Positions 26,103 to 34,210 of a stretch of DNA of 41,034 nucleotides are shown here, one piece after another. The number at the start of each line of letters is the position of its first letter. Position 1 is the first letter of the stretch. Origin of the DNA: Bacteroidales bacterium (GTDB lineage: Bacteria > Bacteroidota > Bacteroidia > Bacteroidales > UBA1715); contig JAQICB010000130.1 in NCBI GenBank assembly GCA_027858745.1, positions 1 through 41,034 of the forward strand, written 5' to 3'. A program made the position numbers and the translations under genes. The notes under the pieces are model-generated. The model did not search any database, was not told where the DNA came from, and saw nothing but the letters and a program-made list of their open reading frames with translations.

Positions 26103-27608
26103 ATGCAATACTCCTCAAAAAATAAAATAAAAACGTGGTTATTTATTCTTGCCCTATGTATTGTTGGATTATTTATATTGTTGCTCAACAATACCATTTC
26201 GAACATAAAAACCGATGAACGCAAGCAGGTAATGCTGTGGGCAGAAGCTGTTCAACGGAGATATGCCCTTGTTGACTACACAAATAAATTATTTATAAAA
26301 TTAGCCCACGATGAACGAAAAAAAGTGGAACTGTGGTCTGAAGCACAAAAATTAATTATTCAAACCGAAAATCCAGACTTTTTAACGTTTTTGTTGCAAA
26401 TAATTAAAGGGAACAAAAATATCCCAATTATTATGACAAATTCAAAAAACATTATTGTCGACAGCATTAATTTACATACTCCAATTACATTGCATACCCC
26501 ATTGAGCGATTCGCTTCGCAAAGCATTTACGAAGTATCCGCCAATTTCTATTACCTACGACAACAAACCAATAAATTATCTGTATTATACTGATTCGCGA
26601 CTTTTTTCGGAACTGCAATCAGTAATGAACGATATGGTACAATCATTTATTGAAGAGGTTGTAAAAAATTCTGTATCAGTTCCGGTACTCATTACTACAA
26701 CCGATTCATTACAAGTTATTGCCTATGGAAATATAGATTCCGCCAGAGTCAATTCTCAACATAAATTATTACAAACCATTCAAGAAATGGGAGACCATAA
26801 CGAGCCGATAGCAATAAAAAATAATACACAGACACTTAGCTATATTTTTTATGAAGACTCTTTGCTACTTACCCGATTAAGTTACTATCCCTACATTCTC
26901 ATACTTATTTCAATTTCCTTGCTTGCCTTTGCATACTATGCATTTCGCTCATCGCAGCGATTCGAACAAAACCAAGTATGGGTAGGTATGTCAAAAGAAA
27001 CGGCACATCAATTAGGAACCCCCATTTCTTCGCTCATGGCATGGATAGAAATTCTTAAACAACAAAATGTTGACGAAGAAATTCTTCAGGAAATCAACAA
27101 AGACATCACACGCTTAGACACCATTACCGAACGATTTTCAAAAATCGGTTCGCAACCAAAATTAGGTGCCGAGAATATTTATTCTGTTATTATTCATGCC
27201 ATAGAATATATGAAACAACGTAGTCCGGCAAAAGTTCAGTATACAGTTTCGGAATTACAAAAAAATTGTATTGTGCATATAAACAGTTCGCTATTTGGAT
27301 GGGTAATAGAAAATATTTGCAAAAATGCAATTGATGCAATGCAAGGAAACGGACATATTACACTATACATTTCTGCAAACGAAAAACAGGTATATTTAGA
27401 CATTGAGGACACCGGCAAAGGCATGTCGCGAAAAATATACAAACAGATATTTAAACCCGGTTTTTCTACCAAAACGAGAGGTTGGGGACTTGGATTGAGT
27501 TTGGCACAACGTATTATTGAAGAATTTCACAAGGGAAAAATTTACGTAAAATCTTCAGACAGCCACAAAGGAACAACATTTAGAATAAGCTTGCCGAGGG
27601 TACAATAA
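26103..27608 (+). CDS. Sensor histidine kinase
   Basis: 501 residues: membrane helices at about 12-31 and 262-281 enclosing a 230-residue periplasmic sensor region, then a short dimerisation domain with the Bacteroidota variant box KETAHQLGTPISSL (H302) and a HATPase domain (VIENICKNAIDAM, DTGKGMS, WGLGLSLAQRI). The HQLGTP form is common in orphan kinases of this phylum. No response regulator gene lies next to it. Co-transcription with the AsmA-like gene suggests an envelope-state signal (inference). Confidence 0.88.
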   Translation: MQYSSKNKIKTWLFILALCIVGLFILLLNNTISNIKTDERKQVMLWAEAVQRRYALVDYTNKLFIKLAHDERKKVELWSEAQKLIIQTENPDFLTFLLQIIKGNKNIPIIMTNSKNIIVDSINLHTPITLHTPLSDSLRKAFTKYPPISITYDNKPINYLYYTDSRLFSELQSVMNDMVQSFIEEVVKNSVSVPVLITTTDSLQVIAYGNIDSARVNSQHKLLQTIQEMGDHNEPIAIKNNTQTLSYIFYEDSLLLTRLSYYPYILILISISLLAFAYYAFRSSQRFEQNQVWVGMSKETAHQLGTPISSLMAWIEILKQQNVDEEILQEINKDITRLDTITERFSKIGSQPKLGAENIYSVIIHAIEYMKQRSPAKVQYTVSELQKNCIVHINSSLFGWVIENICKNAIDAMQGNGHITLYISANEKQVYLDIEDTGKGMSRKIYKQIFKPGFSTKTRGWGLGLSLAQRIIEEFHKGKIYVKSSDSHKGTTFRISLPRVQ

Positions 27609-27735
27609 GAGAATACTGTGTTGTTTCATCGACAATGCTACCCCGAACAGTTTGAACATTATTTTCGTTCTGAGCAAAACCACTAAAAGAAGAAAAAAAA
27701 CACACACAAAACAGTAATAAGTAAAGTTTTTTCAT
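27580..27735 (-). pseudogene. truncated secreted or outer-membrane protein gene, N-terminal remnant
   Basis: A 51-codon reading frame on the minus strand starts with a perfect lipidless signal peptide (MKKLYLLLFCVCFFSSFSGF, then AQNENN), followed by VQTVRGSIVDETTQYSL. This is the typical beginning of a carboxypeptidase-regulatory-like/TonB-dependent outer-membrane protein (VRGxVxDxxTxxPL). It stops at 27580 after running into the 3' end of the kinase gene on the other strand. The homologous part seems to end about where the kinase gene ends, so the body of the gene has been lost, probably by deletion or rearrangement. Confidence 0.55.
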
Positions 27736-27853
27736 TTTTCTAGGGATATAATGATACATTTTGGTAATAAAAATATTAAAAACATTGTTTTCCCCAAAAA
27801 TATATAGAAATTTGCACCCCCGAAATAGTACGGGAGATATATATTACAAAAAC

Positions 27854-29662
27854 ATGCAAAAAATTAAAAACATTGCCATTATTGCTCACGTTGACCATGG
27901 CAAAACAACTTTAGTAGACAAAATTCTGCACCAAGTACAAACTTTTCAAGAACACGAAGAAGTAAACGATTTAATTCTTGATAATAATGACCTTGAACGA
28001 GAACGCGGTATTACTATTTTATCAAAAAACGTGTCGGTTCGGTATAAAGGTTTCAAAATAAACATTATAGATACCCCCGGTCACTCCGATTTTGGAGGTG
28101 AAGTAGAACGGGTACTTAATATGGCAGATGGCGTTTTGTTGCTCGTAGATGCATTTGAAGGACCAATGCCACAAACCCGGTTTGTGCTCGAAAAAGCAAT
28201 AGAACTAAATTTAAAACCTTTAGTTGTAATTAATAAAGTAGATAAACCCAATTGTGATCCCGAATCGGCACATGAAGCAGTGTTTGATTTAATGTGTAAT
28301 CTCGAAGCAAGCGAAGAACAATTAGATTTTCAAACAGTATACGGGTCTTCAAAAGATGGTTGGATGGCTGCTGATTGGAATGAGCCAACTACTGATTTCA
28401 GTTATTTGCTCGATACTATTGTTGAGCATATACCTTCGGCGAAACAGCAAGAAGGTACATTGCAAATTAAAATTACCTCATTAGACTATTCTTCATATAC
28501 CGGACGAATTGCTATCGGACGAATTAGCCGGGGAAGTGTTAGTCCCGGACAAACCGTTTCGATGGTAAAACGAGACGGCTCAATTATCAAATCGAAAGTA
28601 AAAGAATTGTTTATTTTCGAAGGACTCGGAAGAGAAAAAGTAACAACAGAAGTGAAATCCGGTGAAATCTGTGCTATTATTGGTCTCGAAGGCTTTGATA
28701 TTGGCGACACCGTTGCCGATGTAGAGAATCCGGAAGCATTACCGTTTATCCCGATTGATGAACCAACCATGTCGATGGTGTTTACCAACAACACCTCGCC
28801 ATTTTTTGGAAGAGATGGAAAATTTGTAACATCCCGCCATATTCGTGAACGACTGTTTCGTGAACTCGAAAAAAACCTTGCAATGCGTATCGAAGAAACC
28901 GACTCTCCGGACTCTTTACTTGTGTTCGGCAGGGGCATTATGCACCTTTCGGTACTTATAGAAACTATGCGTCGCGAAGGATACGAATTACAAGTCGGAC
29001 AACCACGGGTAATTACCAAAGAAATTGACGGTGTAAAACACGAACCGGTAGAAACCGCATCGGTACACGTGCCAGATGAATTTTCGGGAAAAGTAATTGA
29101 ATTAATGAGCCAACGAAAAGGCGAATTACAACACATGATTTCGAAAAACGAGCGCGCGCATCTTGAATTCACAATTCCTTCTCGCGGATTAATTGGACTT
29201 ACCAATGCAATTCTTACGGCAACAGAAGGACAAGCCATATTGTCGCATCGTTTTACTGCATTCGAACCGTGGAAAGGTGCAATAAATACCCTCAAAAATG
29301 GGGCTCTTATAGCAATGGAAACAGGACCTACCTATGCATATGGAATTGATAAATTACAAGACCGTGGAAAATTCTTTATTACTCCCGGCGACGAAGTGTA
29401 TGCAGGACAGGTTATTGGCGAACATATTCGTGAAACTGACTTGATTATAAACGTAGGCAAAAGTAAAAAACTTACCAATATGCGTACGTCCGGTGCAGAT
29501 GACAAAACAAATATTACACCTCCAATACTTATGTCTTTGGAAGAACATATGGAATATATACGTGGTGATGAGTATTTGGAAATTACACCAAAATCGCTTC
29601 GTATTCGTAAAATATTGTTAAACGAACACGATAGAAAACGACAAATGATAAAAGGGCAATAA
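27854..29662 (+). CDS. typA: Ribosome-binding GTPase TypA/BipA
   Basis: A 602-residue translational GTPase that assists large-subunit assembly and growth under stress. GTPase motifs: AHVDHGKTT (11-19), switch I RGITI (51-55), DTPGH (73-77) and NKVD (127-130), then the EF-Tu-like beta barrel and the TypA C-terminal region (RGLIGLTNAILTATEG). The frame is open upstream to 27761, but the conserved N terminus starts at the ATG at 27854, and a promoter-like GAAATTTGCAC (27807-27817) with an ATTGTTTT 20 bases upstream lies inside the extension, so the shorter start is chosen. It stands alone, followed by a repeat-rich spacer. Confidence 0.95.
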   Translation: MQKIKNIAIIAHVDHGKTTLVDKILHQVQTFQEHEEVNDLILDNNDLERERGITILSKNVSVRYKGFKINIIDTPGHSDFGGEVERVLNMADGVLLLVDAFEGPMPQTRFVLEKAIELNLKPLVVINKVDKPNCDPESAHEAVFDLMCNLEASEEQLDFQTVYGSSKDGWMAADWNEPTTDFSYLLDTIVEHIPSAKQQEGTLQIKITSLDYSSYTGRIAIGRISRGSVSPGQTVSMVKRDGSIIKSKVKELFIFEGLGREKVTTEVKSGEICAIIGLEGFDIGDTVADVENPEALPFIPIDEPTMSMVFTNNTSPFFGRDGKFVTSRHIRERLFRELEKNLAMRIEETDSPDSLLVFGRGIMHLSVLIETMRREGYELQVGQPRVITKEIDGVKHEPVETASVHVPDEFSGKVIELMSQRKGELQHMISKNERAHLEFTIPSRGLIGLTNAILTATEGQAILSHRFTAFEPWKGAINTLKNGALIAMETGPTYAYGIDKLQDRGKFFITPGDEVYAGQVIGEHIRETDLIINVGKSKKLTNMRTSGADDKTNITPPILMSLEEHMEYIRGDEYLEITPKSLRIRKILLNEHDRKRQMIKGQ

Positions 29663-29664
29663 AT

Positions 29665-29843
29665 AATTGTTAATTATCAATTGTTAATTGTTAAATAATC
29701 AGATGAAATATTAGTTTGTGCCTTACGCCTTAATGGTTATCGGTTTTAGGTTATTGGTGGCGAGATATGAGATATTAGCTTATGCCTCAATGAACCGTCG
29801 GTGCAAAGAAACCTGTCAGCGTCCGCAGGTCCTGACAGTGTTT
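29665..29843. repeat. repeat tract with palindromic hairpin
   Basis: Part of the 1.2-kb spacer between typA and the riboswitch. At 29665-29727 is a diverged relative of the 87-bp repeat below (ATTGTTAATTATCA, then GATGAAATATTAGTTTGTGCC). At 29809-29843 a hairpin pairs AAACcTGTCAG with CTGACAgtGTTT around a GC-richer loop; similar palindromes are frequent in Bacteroidota spacers. No gene is seen. Confidence 0.55.
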
Positions 29844-29898
29844 CCGAAGAAAATGCCTGATAGATATCAAATTGAGTAATTAGGCTGAAAGCCTATAC

Positions 29899-29973
29899 TA
29901 ATTCAGCCCAACGGCAACGCCTTGGGTAAATAAATAGCACCTTGTTTTCATCGCCTTGAAAAGGCAGTATAAA
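29899..29973 (+). repeat. dispersed intergenic repeat, copy 2 (relative of 3047-3123)
   Basis: Shares with copy 1 the blocks TAATTCAGCC, GGCA, TTGGG and CTTGAAAAGGCA in the same order and spacing. Confidence 0.6.
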
Positions 29974-29976
29974 TTA

Positions 29977-30063
29977 ATTGTTAATTATCATTTGTTAATT
30001 GTTAGATACTCTGTGGTAACAATAAATATTAGGTGTTAGATATGAAATATTAGTTTTTGCCTT
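29977..30063 (+). repeat. 87-bp perfect direct repeat, unit 1
   Basis: Identical base for base to 30196-30282, 219 bases downstream. It begins ATTGTTAATTATCATTTG and ends TTAGTTTTTGCCTT; no coding potential. Confidence 0.9.
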
Positions 30064-30195
30064 ATCCTTCCTAACAGGTCATTGCGAACGAAACGCAGTG
30101 GAGTTCAACAAAGTTAATCTCTGAATTTAAAGGTGAAAAGGTTGAAGGGTTTTTGGTTGAAGGGTAAAAAATTTAAATGTCAAGTATGAAATGAA

Positions 30196-30282
30196 ATTGT
30201 TAATTATCATTTGTTAATTGTTAGATACTCTGTGGTAACAATAAATATTAGGTGTTAGATATGAAATATTAGTTTTTGCCTT
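30196..30282 (+). repeat. 87-bp perfect direct repeat, unit 2
   Basis: Second, identical unit. The segment between the units contains another REP-like stretch (30071-30118, GTCATTGCGAACGAAACGCAG). Confidence 0.9.
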
Positions 30283-30310
30283 GTGCCTCTTGCCTTATGC
30301 CTTCTTCAAA

Positions 30311-30390
30311 GCATGAGATTAACTTCGTTGAGCTCCACTTTGTTCCGGTTCTCACATTCCGCTTTGCTATATTCAGAATAACGTGCTTTG
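30311..30390 (+). repeat. 80-bp REP-like repeat, copy 2
   Basis: About 90% identical to 7684-7763, same orientation. Ends CAAAGCATG (30307-30315) and CGTGCTTTG form an inverted repeat. Confidence 0.7.
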
Positions 30391-30413
30391 TAATACGCAT
30401 CACAATAGCATTC

Positions 30414-30451
30414 ACCATCAACAGGGTCTTCGACCACTGTTGAGGTATGGT
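30414..30451. repeat. compound hairpin
   Basis: ACCA / TGGT and CAACAG / CTGTTG arms enclose a tight inner hairpin GGTC-TTC-GACC. Directly after it, 30447-30507 is a longer imperfect palindrome (TATGGTGGTA ... TACCACCCATA). These are the last structures before the riboswitch promoter. Confidence 0.5.
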
Positions 30452-30546
30452 GGTATTTATAATTGAACAATTATCAATTGTTAAAATTAATGTTCATTAC
30501 CACCCATAAAAAAATATAATTACTCTATTTATACAACAAAAGAATA

Positions 30547-30554
30547 TATATTTG
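30547..30554 (+). promoter_or_regulatory. -7 box of the riboswitch-transporter transcript
   Basis: TATATTTG, with a predicted transcription start near 30560, just upstream of the riboswitch. Confidence 0.5.
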
Positions 30555-30574
30555 CATGAAAATAGAGTTCATTT

Positions 30575-30745
30575 TTTACTGAATATAGAGTTCCTGTAAC
30601 AAGGAATAAAGGGAATCGTGTGAAAATCACGAGCTGTCGCGCAACTGTAATTGCTGTAAGTAGTGCTCAAATAAACACTGTTTGTTTGTGCAAATGGGAA
30701 GGTGGGTAAACAAAAAAGCATAAGTCAGGAGACCTGCTGTATATT
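30575..30745 (+). promoter_or_regulatory. Cobalamin (B12) riboswitch
   Basis: The conserved core is plain: GGGAA (30611-30615), GTGTGAAAATCACG, the GCTGTCGCGCAACTGTAA block (30633-30650), GGGAAGGTGG near 30697-30706, and the terminal B12 box AGTCAGGAGACCTGC (30723-30737). Order and spacing fit the cobalamin riboswitch class. The aptamer lies between a Bacteroidota promoter (30547-30554) and the transporter ATG at 30890. About 145 bases follow the B12 box; I see no strong intrinsic terminator there, so control may be at translation through a kissing loop, or through a structure I did not resolve. High B12 would be expected to turn the gene off. Confidence 0.93.
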
Positions 30746-30889
30746 TTTTCGATAATGCTTTCGCGATTTGAAGCTGCATCATACGTTTAAGTTTTTTTCT
30801 TACTCTTATGTTTTCATTTCAATCTCCGGCATTATTTAGTATAACAATTTATATGTTTACTACAATATTAATGCATATTTAATTTTATT

Positions 30890-32554
30890 ATGAAAACACA
30901 TATTTTTGAATTATTTACCCAACAAGGAATAGCTTCCACATTATTGTTTATAGCACTTATAAGCATTTCGGGTATTTTACTCGGAAAAATTAAAGTTTTT
31001 AATGTGAAATTAGGTATTGCCGGCGTGTTATTTTCGGGTATCTTATTAGGTCACCTAGGAGCCGAAATGCATACCGAAGTGCTGCATTTTGTAAAAGAAT
31101 TCGGCTTAATTCTGTTTGTGTTTTCTATAGGTTTAGACATTGGTCCCCGCTTTGTATCTTCGTTTCGCAACAATGGCATAAAGCTGAATATTCTTTCACT
31201 CTCTGTTATATTTCTCGGTTTTGGCATTGCTTTACTCATTCAATCAATATGGGACATAGACGTAGAAGTAATTGCCGGCATATTATCAGGTGCAGTAACA
31301 AACACGCCCAGTCTTGGTGCAGCCCAATCGGTTTTGCAAGACCAATTACCAAATGCAGAACATGCAGTAAATACCACCGGAATGGCATATGCCGTAGCAT
31401 ATCCCTTTGGCATTATCGGTATTATTCTAGTTATGTCGCTCATACGCGTATTTTTCAAGATTAAAATCACACATGAAATTGAAGAATATAACCGTGAAGT
31501 TACCGGGCTTTCCGGCAAAGCAGAGGCAATTCAAATACAGGTACAAAACCCAAACATTATTGGCAAAACAATAGCATTACTCGAAAAATCACTTGACACA
31601 CAATTTGTATTCTCCCGCATCTTACGAAACAATGAATTTATTATTTCCCATAAAAATGTCATACTACAAAAAAATGATATACTGTATGGTGTTTCGAGCA
31701 CAGAAATGTTCGAAGAATTAGAATTAAAAGTCGGCACCGTGTCGAAAACCGAACGGGTAGAAATTACCGGGAACCTTACCATGCGACATGTGTTGGTAAC
31801 CAATAAATCTGTAGCCGGAAAAACATTACAACAAATTGGGATTTCCGAACAATTTCCGGCAAACATTACCCGTATTTTTCGTGGTGGAAACGAGATTATG
31901 CCAAACAAAAAATCGACTTTAGAATTTGGCGATACCGTATGCGTTGTTGCCCAAAGACGCATTATTGATGAGGTAACCAAATATCTCGGGAACTCACAAC
32001 GTTCACTTGCACTCCCGAATCTATTACCCCTTTTCATTGGAATATTTTTAGGTATTATAGTCGGCAGTATACCCATATTCATTCCCGGCTTACCCGTTCC
32101 GGCAAAATTAGGTTTAGCAGGAGGTCCTCTTATTGTAGCCCTTATACTCGGACACAAAGGACGTATTGGTAAGTTTGATTTTTACATGGCACCAAGTGCC
32201 AATTTATTTATCCGCGAGCTCGGTATTGTCCTTTTTCTCGGCTGTGTAGGTCTCGGTGCCGGAAAGAACTTTATAGAAACCATTACAAACGGCGGCTATA
32301 TGTGGATGATGTATGGAGCAATTATCACATTTGTGCCCATTTTTGTAGTTGGCATAATTGCCTATTTCCTGAAATATAACTACCTCACCATTTGCGGTAT
32401 TATTGCCGGTTCCATGACCGATCCGCCCGCACTGGAATTTGCCAACGCAATAGCCCCTGTTCAGGCACAGGCAACAGCATATGCAACGGTATACCCGCTT
32501 ACAATGTTTATGCGGATATTACTTGCTCAGATTTTGGTGCTGGTGTTGGTGTGA
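30890..32554 (+). CDS. AspT/YidE-type (AAEx) transporter with two RCK_C domains, under B12 riboswitch control
   Basis: 554 residues with an internal duplication: two five-helix membrane halves (about 15-190 and 375-554) flanking two RCK_C (TrkA-C) domains (about 212-283 and 292-368). The repeated signature is GAVTNTPSLGA (134-144) and GSMTDPPALEFA (507-518), each followed by a YAxxYP element (YAVAYPFG 167-174; YATVYPLT 531-538). This is the aspartate:alanine exchanger family, which includes AspT, YidE/YbjL and the succinate exporter SucE1 of Corynebacterium glutamicum. The substrate cannot be read from sequence. Control by a cobalamin riboswitch is unusual for the family and suggests a role when B12 is short. 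Confidence 0.88.
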   Translation: MKTHIFELFTQQGIASTLLFIALISISGILLGKIKVFNVKLGIAGVLFSGILLGHLGAEMHTEVLHFVKEFGLILFVFSIGLDIGPRFVSSFRNNGIKLNILSLSVIFLGFGIALLIQSIWDIDVEVIAGILSGAVTNTPSLGAAQSVLQDQLPNAEHAVNTTGMAYAVAYPFGIIGIILVMSLIRVFFKIKITHEIEEYNREVTGLSGKAEAIQIQVQNPNIIGKTIALLEKSLDTQFVFSRILRNNEFIISHKNVILQKNDILYGVSSTEMFEELELKVGTVSKTERVEITGNLTMRHVLVTNKSVAGKTLQQIGISEQFPANITRIFRGGNEIMPNKKSTLEFGDTVCVVAQRRIIDEVTKYLGNSQRSLALPNLLPLFIGIFLGIIVGSIPIFIPGLPVPAKLGLAGGPLIVALILGHKGRIGKFDFYMAPSANLFIRELGIVLFLGCVGLGAGKNFIETITNGGYMWMMYGAIITFVPIFVVGIIAYFLKYNYLTICGIIAGSMTDPPALEFANAIAPVQAQATAYATVYPLTMFMRILLAQILVLVLV

Positions 32555-32626
32555 GAAAATAATGTGCTTTTACTGTATTAAAAAAAGAGGCTTTTTGCTT
32601 CTGAATTATTATACACAAAACAAAGT

Positions 32627-32662
32627 TAATTAAAAGGGTGTTGATAATGTTATCAACACCCT
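32627..32662 (-). terminator. Hairpin terminator for the islet gene at 32675-33343
   Basis: A perfect 13-bp stem, AGGGTGTTGATAA / TTATCAACACCCT, with almost no loop. On the minus strand it is followed by TTTTAATT; on the plus strand no T-run follows, so it serves mainly the minus-strand gene whose stop is 13 bases away. Confidence 0.7.
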
Positions 32663-32674
32663 AGTAATAAAATT

Positions 32675-33343
32675 CTATGCTGACATATATAAACTTTTAA
32701 TTTCAGTACAAGCCTGTTTAAGTTTTCTTAAATAAAACACAGAATTCGTAGGTGATTTATATAAATTATCATAAAAAACATCATAACAAAAACAATAGCT
32801 AAAGTCAACTATTTCATCTTCTTTTGCTACTTCTTGTCTAAGAAAATCATATATTAACACAGCCCTCATTATTCCCGTTGAACTAGGTAAAATTTTTGAC
32901 TTTCCAATATGGAATTTTAAACCACCAACATACTTCTTTCCATCAACCTCCCATCTAAAAATAAGATCAGGAGACACACGAACAAGCAGCCCATTTATAA
33001 TATAGGCCTTCACTTCTACTTTTTTATTAAAACTACACTTTATTCTGGAAAAGTATGTAGGAAACTCTGATGAAATAAAGGTACGAATAGCTAAAATTGA
33101 ATTTGAAACATTTCGAACTTTCCAATCAGTATCCTGTTCTTGACCTTTTAATCGGTCAAGAGCTTCAATTAAAACTTCTTTACTAAAACCTTCTTTTGCA
33201 TATTTAGGAAGAACTGATTTCAGTGTTTGATAATGGAATGCCCTTTTCCCATCAACTTTCCTCATATCTTTAATTATTTGTTGTTTTATAGCATCCGTTG
33301 AATCAATAAAATTTGTCAATGGATTAATAGAAATATTTATCAT
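32675..33343 (-). CDS. Uncharacterised accessory protein
   Basis: 222 residues, soluble, Lys-rich, no signal peptide. Not recognised with certainty. An N-terminal helical part (1-95) with a winged-helix-like composition (FHYQTLKSVLPKYAKEGFS) precedes a conserved-looking core: LLVRVSPDLIFRW (119-131), DGKKYVGGLKFHIGKSK (134-150). The PD ... x-x-K spacing resembles PD-(D/E)xK nucleases, but the acidic residue before K143 is glycine (GLK), so nuclease activity is doubtful. AT-rich like its islet neighbours. The hairpin after its stop suggests a single-gene transcript. Confidence 0.6.
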   Translation of the reverse strand: MINISINPLTNFIDSTDAIKQQIIKDMRKVDGKRAFHYQTLKSVLPKYAKEGFSKEVLIEALDRLKGQEQDTDWKVRNVSNSILAIRTFISSEFPTYFSRIKCSFNKKVEVKAYIINGLLVRVSPDLIFRWEVDGKKYVGGLKFHIGKSKILPSSTGIMRAVLIYDFLRQEVAKEDEIVDFSYCFCYDVFYDNLYKSPTNSVFYLRKLKQACTEIKSLYMSA

Positions 33344-33461
33344 AATTTAATATCTTTAAAAATTAAAAAATATATGATTACATAAAAATATATAATCTGT
33401 TTAATAAAATTAAATGAAGAGAAATTATGAATTCAAAAGCTATTTATTAAAATAATTTATT

Positions 33462-33469
33462 TATATTTG
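33462..33469 (+). promoter_or_regulatory. -7 box of a candidate small RNA
   Basis: TATATTTG on the plus strand with no gene downstream on that strand before the terminator at 33523-33563. Confidence 0.45.
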
Positions 33470-33474
33470 AATTA

Positions 33475-33563
33475 CATAAACAGAAAAACAAGTAAGTATT
33501 CCCCGCCAGGTTATTTACTTTCAAAAACAACAGCTATCCTCTTCGATTTGCTGTTGTTTTTTT
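33475..33563 (+). ncRNA. candidate small RNA of about 90 nt
   Basis: Predicted start near 33475 from the -7 box. Hairpin 1 pairs AAGTAAGTA (33490-33498) with TATTTACTT (33512-33520; one G-T pair) and exposes the loop TTCCCCGCCAGGT. Hairpin 2 is the intrinsic terminator (33523-33563). No start codon with a reasonable frame lies inside. Two hairpins, a C-rich loop and a T-tail are the classic layout of a trans-acting regulatory RNA. It lies between two minus-strand genes of the accessory islet. Confidence 0.45.
33523..33563. terminator. bidirectional intrinsic terminator
   Basis: AAAAACAACAGC (33523-33534) pairs with GCTGTTGTTTTT (33550-33561), loop of 15 bases, T-runs on both strands. It ends the candidate small RNA on the plus strand and the 33575-33964 gene on the minus strand. 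Confidence 0.8.
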
Positions 33564-33574
33564 GTTAACATACA

Positions 33575-33964
33575 TCATAATTTTTCTTTTCTTTTTCTTT
33601 TTCTTTTAATAAGTTTAAATACGCCTTCTCCATGTTCAGAAGCATCTATCATATCAAAAATAATATTATAATTTCTATAATCTAACTTTAACCCGTCAAA
33701 TAGGGCTTTTGCGTTAACATAAAAATAAGCCCCTGCTTTATTAATCTTAAAAGCATCTTCATCTCCGACGTGTGATTTAATTAAATATAAACTATCTGTT
33801 TCTTCTTCGCTTTCACTTTCATTTTCTATAAATCCAAATTTTATAGTTGTTTCATTATCTATTTCAAGTGCCATTGCAGCTGCTTCATTAAACCCTAATT
33901 TCCCTGTTGCATGAATCGTACACTTTAAATTTGCCTTATATTTTTTAGCACTTAATATTTTCAT
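33575..33964 (-). CDS. Uncharacterised small accessory protein
   Basis: 129 residues from the preferred ATG. Not recognised. The N-terminal part (AKKYKANLKCTIHATGKLGF, then NEAAAMALEI) is beta-strand-rich with an AbrB-like flavour but no firm match; the middle is acidic (ESESEEETD) and the tail extremely basic (KLIKRKRKRKEKL), which could bind nucleic acid. The frame extends to a TTG at 34006, but the -7 box at 33989-33996 lies inside that extension, so the start is the ATG at 33964 (or the one two codons earlier at 33970). The stop is followed by the bidirectional terminator. Confidence 0.6.
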   Translation of the reverse strand: MKILSAKKYKANLKCTIHATGKLGFNEAAAMALEIDNETTIKFGFIENESESEEETDSLYLIKSHVGDEDAFKINKAGAYFYVNAKALFDGLKLDYRNYNIIFDMIDASEHGEGVFKLIKRKRKRKEKL

Positions 33965-33988
33965 ATGCATTTTCTTTAACTTATTCAA

Positions 33989-33996
33989 CAAATATA
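33989..33996 (-). promoter_or_regulatory. -7 box of the small accessory gene
   Basis: Minus strand TATATTTG; decides the start at 33964/33970 over the TTG at 34006. Confidence 0.45.
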
Positions 33997-34210
33997 CGCT
34001 TAACAAAGTTCAATTTCAAAATCGGAAACAAAGACTTATTAAGAAGTTATAAACATAATACCGTTATTATATTTTTACGCATCTCTTTACATCAAAAAGA
34101 TAGCGACACACACAAACAAACGCACAAACAAACATGCAAATGAATATACTTTTAAATTCAGTATTGTTTGTCTTTTGCAAAAAAAAATGGTGTGTTTTGA
34201 AATAATATTT

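Noticed and set aside
27761-27853. 31-codon N-terminal extension of TypA
   Set aside because: TypA proteins begin at the residue encoded at 27854, and a promoter lies inside the extension.
28486-29295. 269-codon frame on the minus strand inside typA
   Set aside because: Antisense shadow of the highly conserved typA gene; Ser/Arg-rich composition typical of a shadow frame.
30808-30882. 24-codon hydrophobic frame between the riboswitch and the transporter
   Set aside because: It could be a leader peptide, but one short AT-rich frame without conservation data is not enough.
31531-32157. 208-codon minus-strand frame inside the AspT-family gene
   Set aside because: Shadow of a clear transporter gene; no family features.
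33480-33570. CRISPR or retron-like array in the islet
   Set aside because: Only two hairpins, no regular repeats or spacers and no cas or reverse transcriptase gene.
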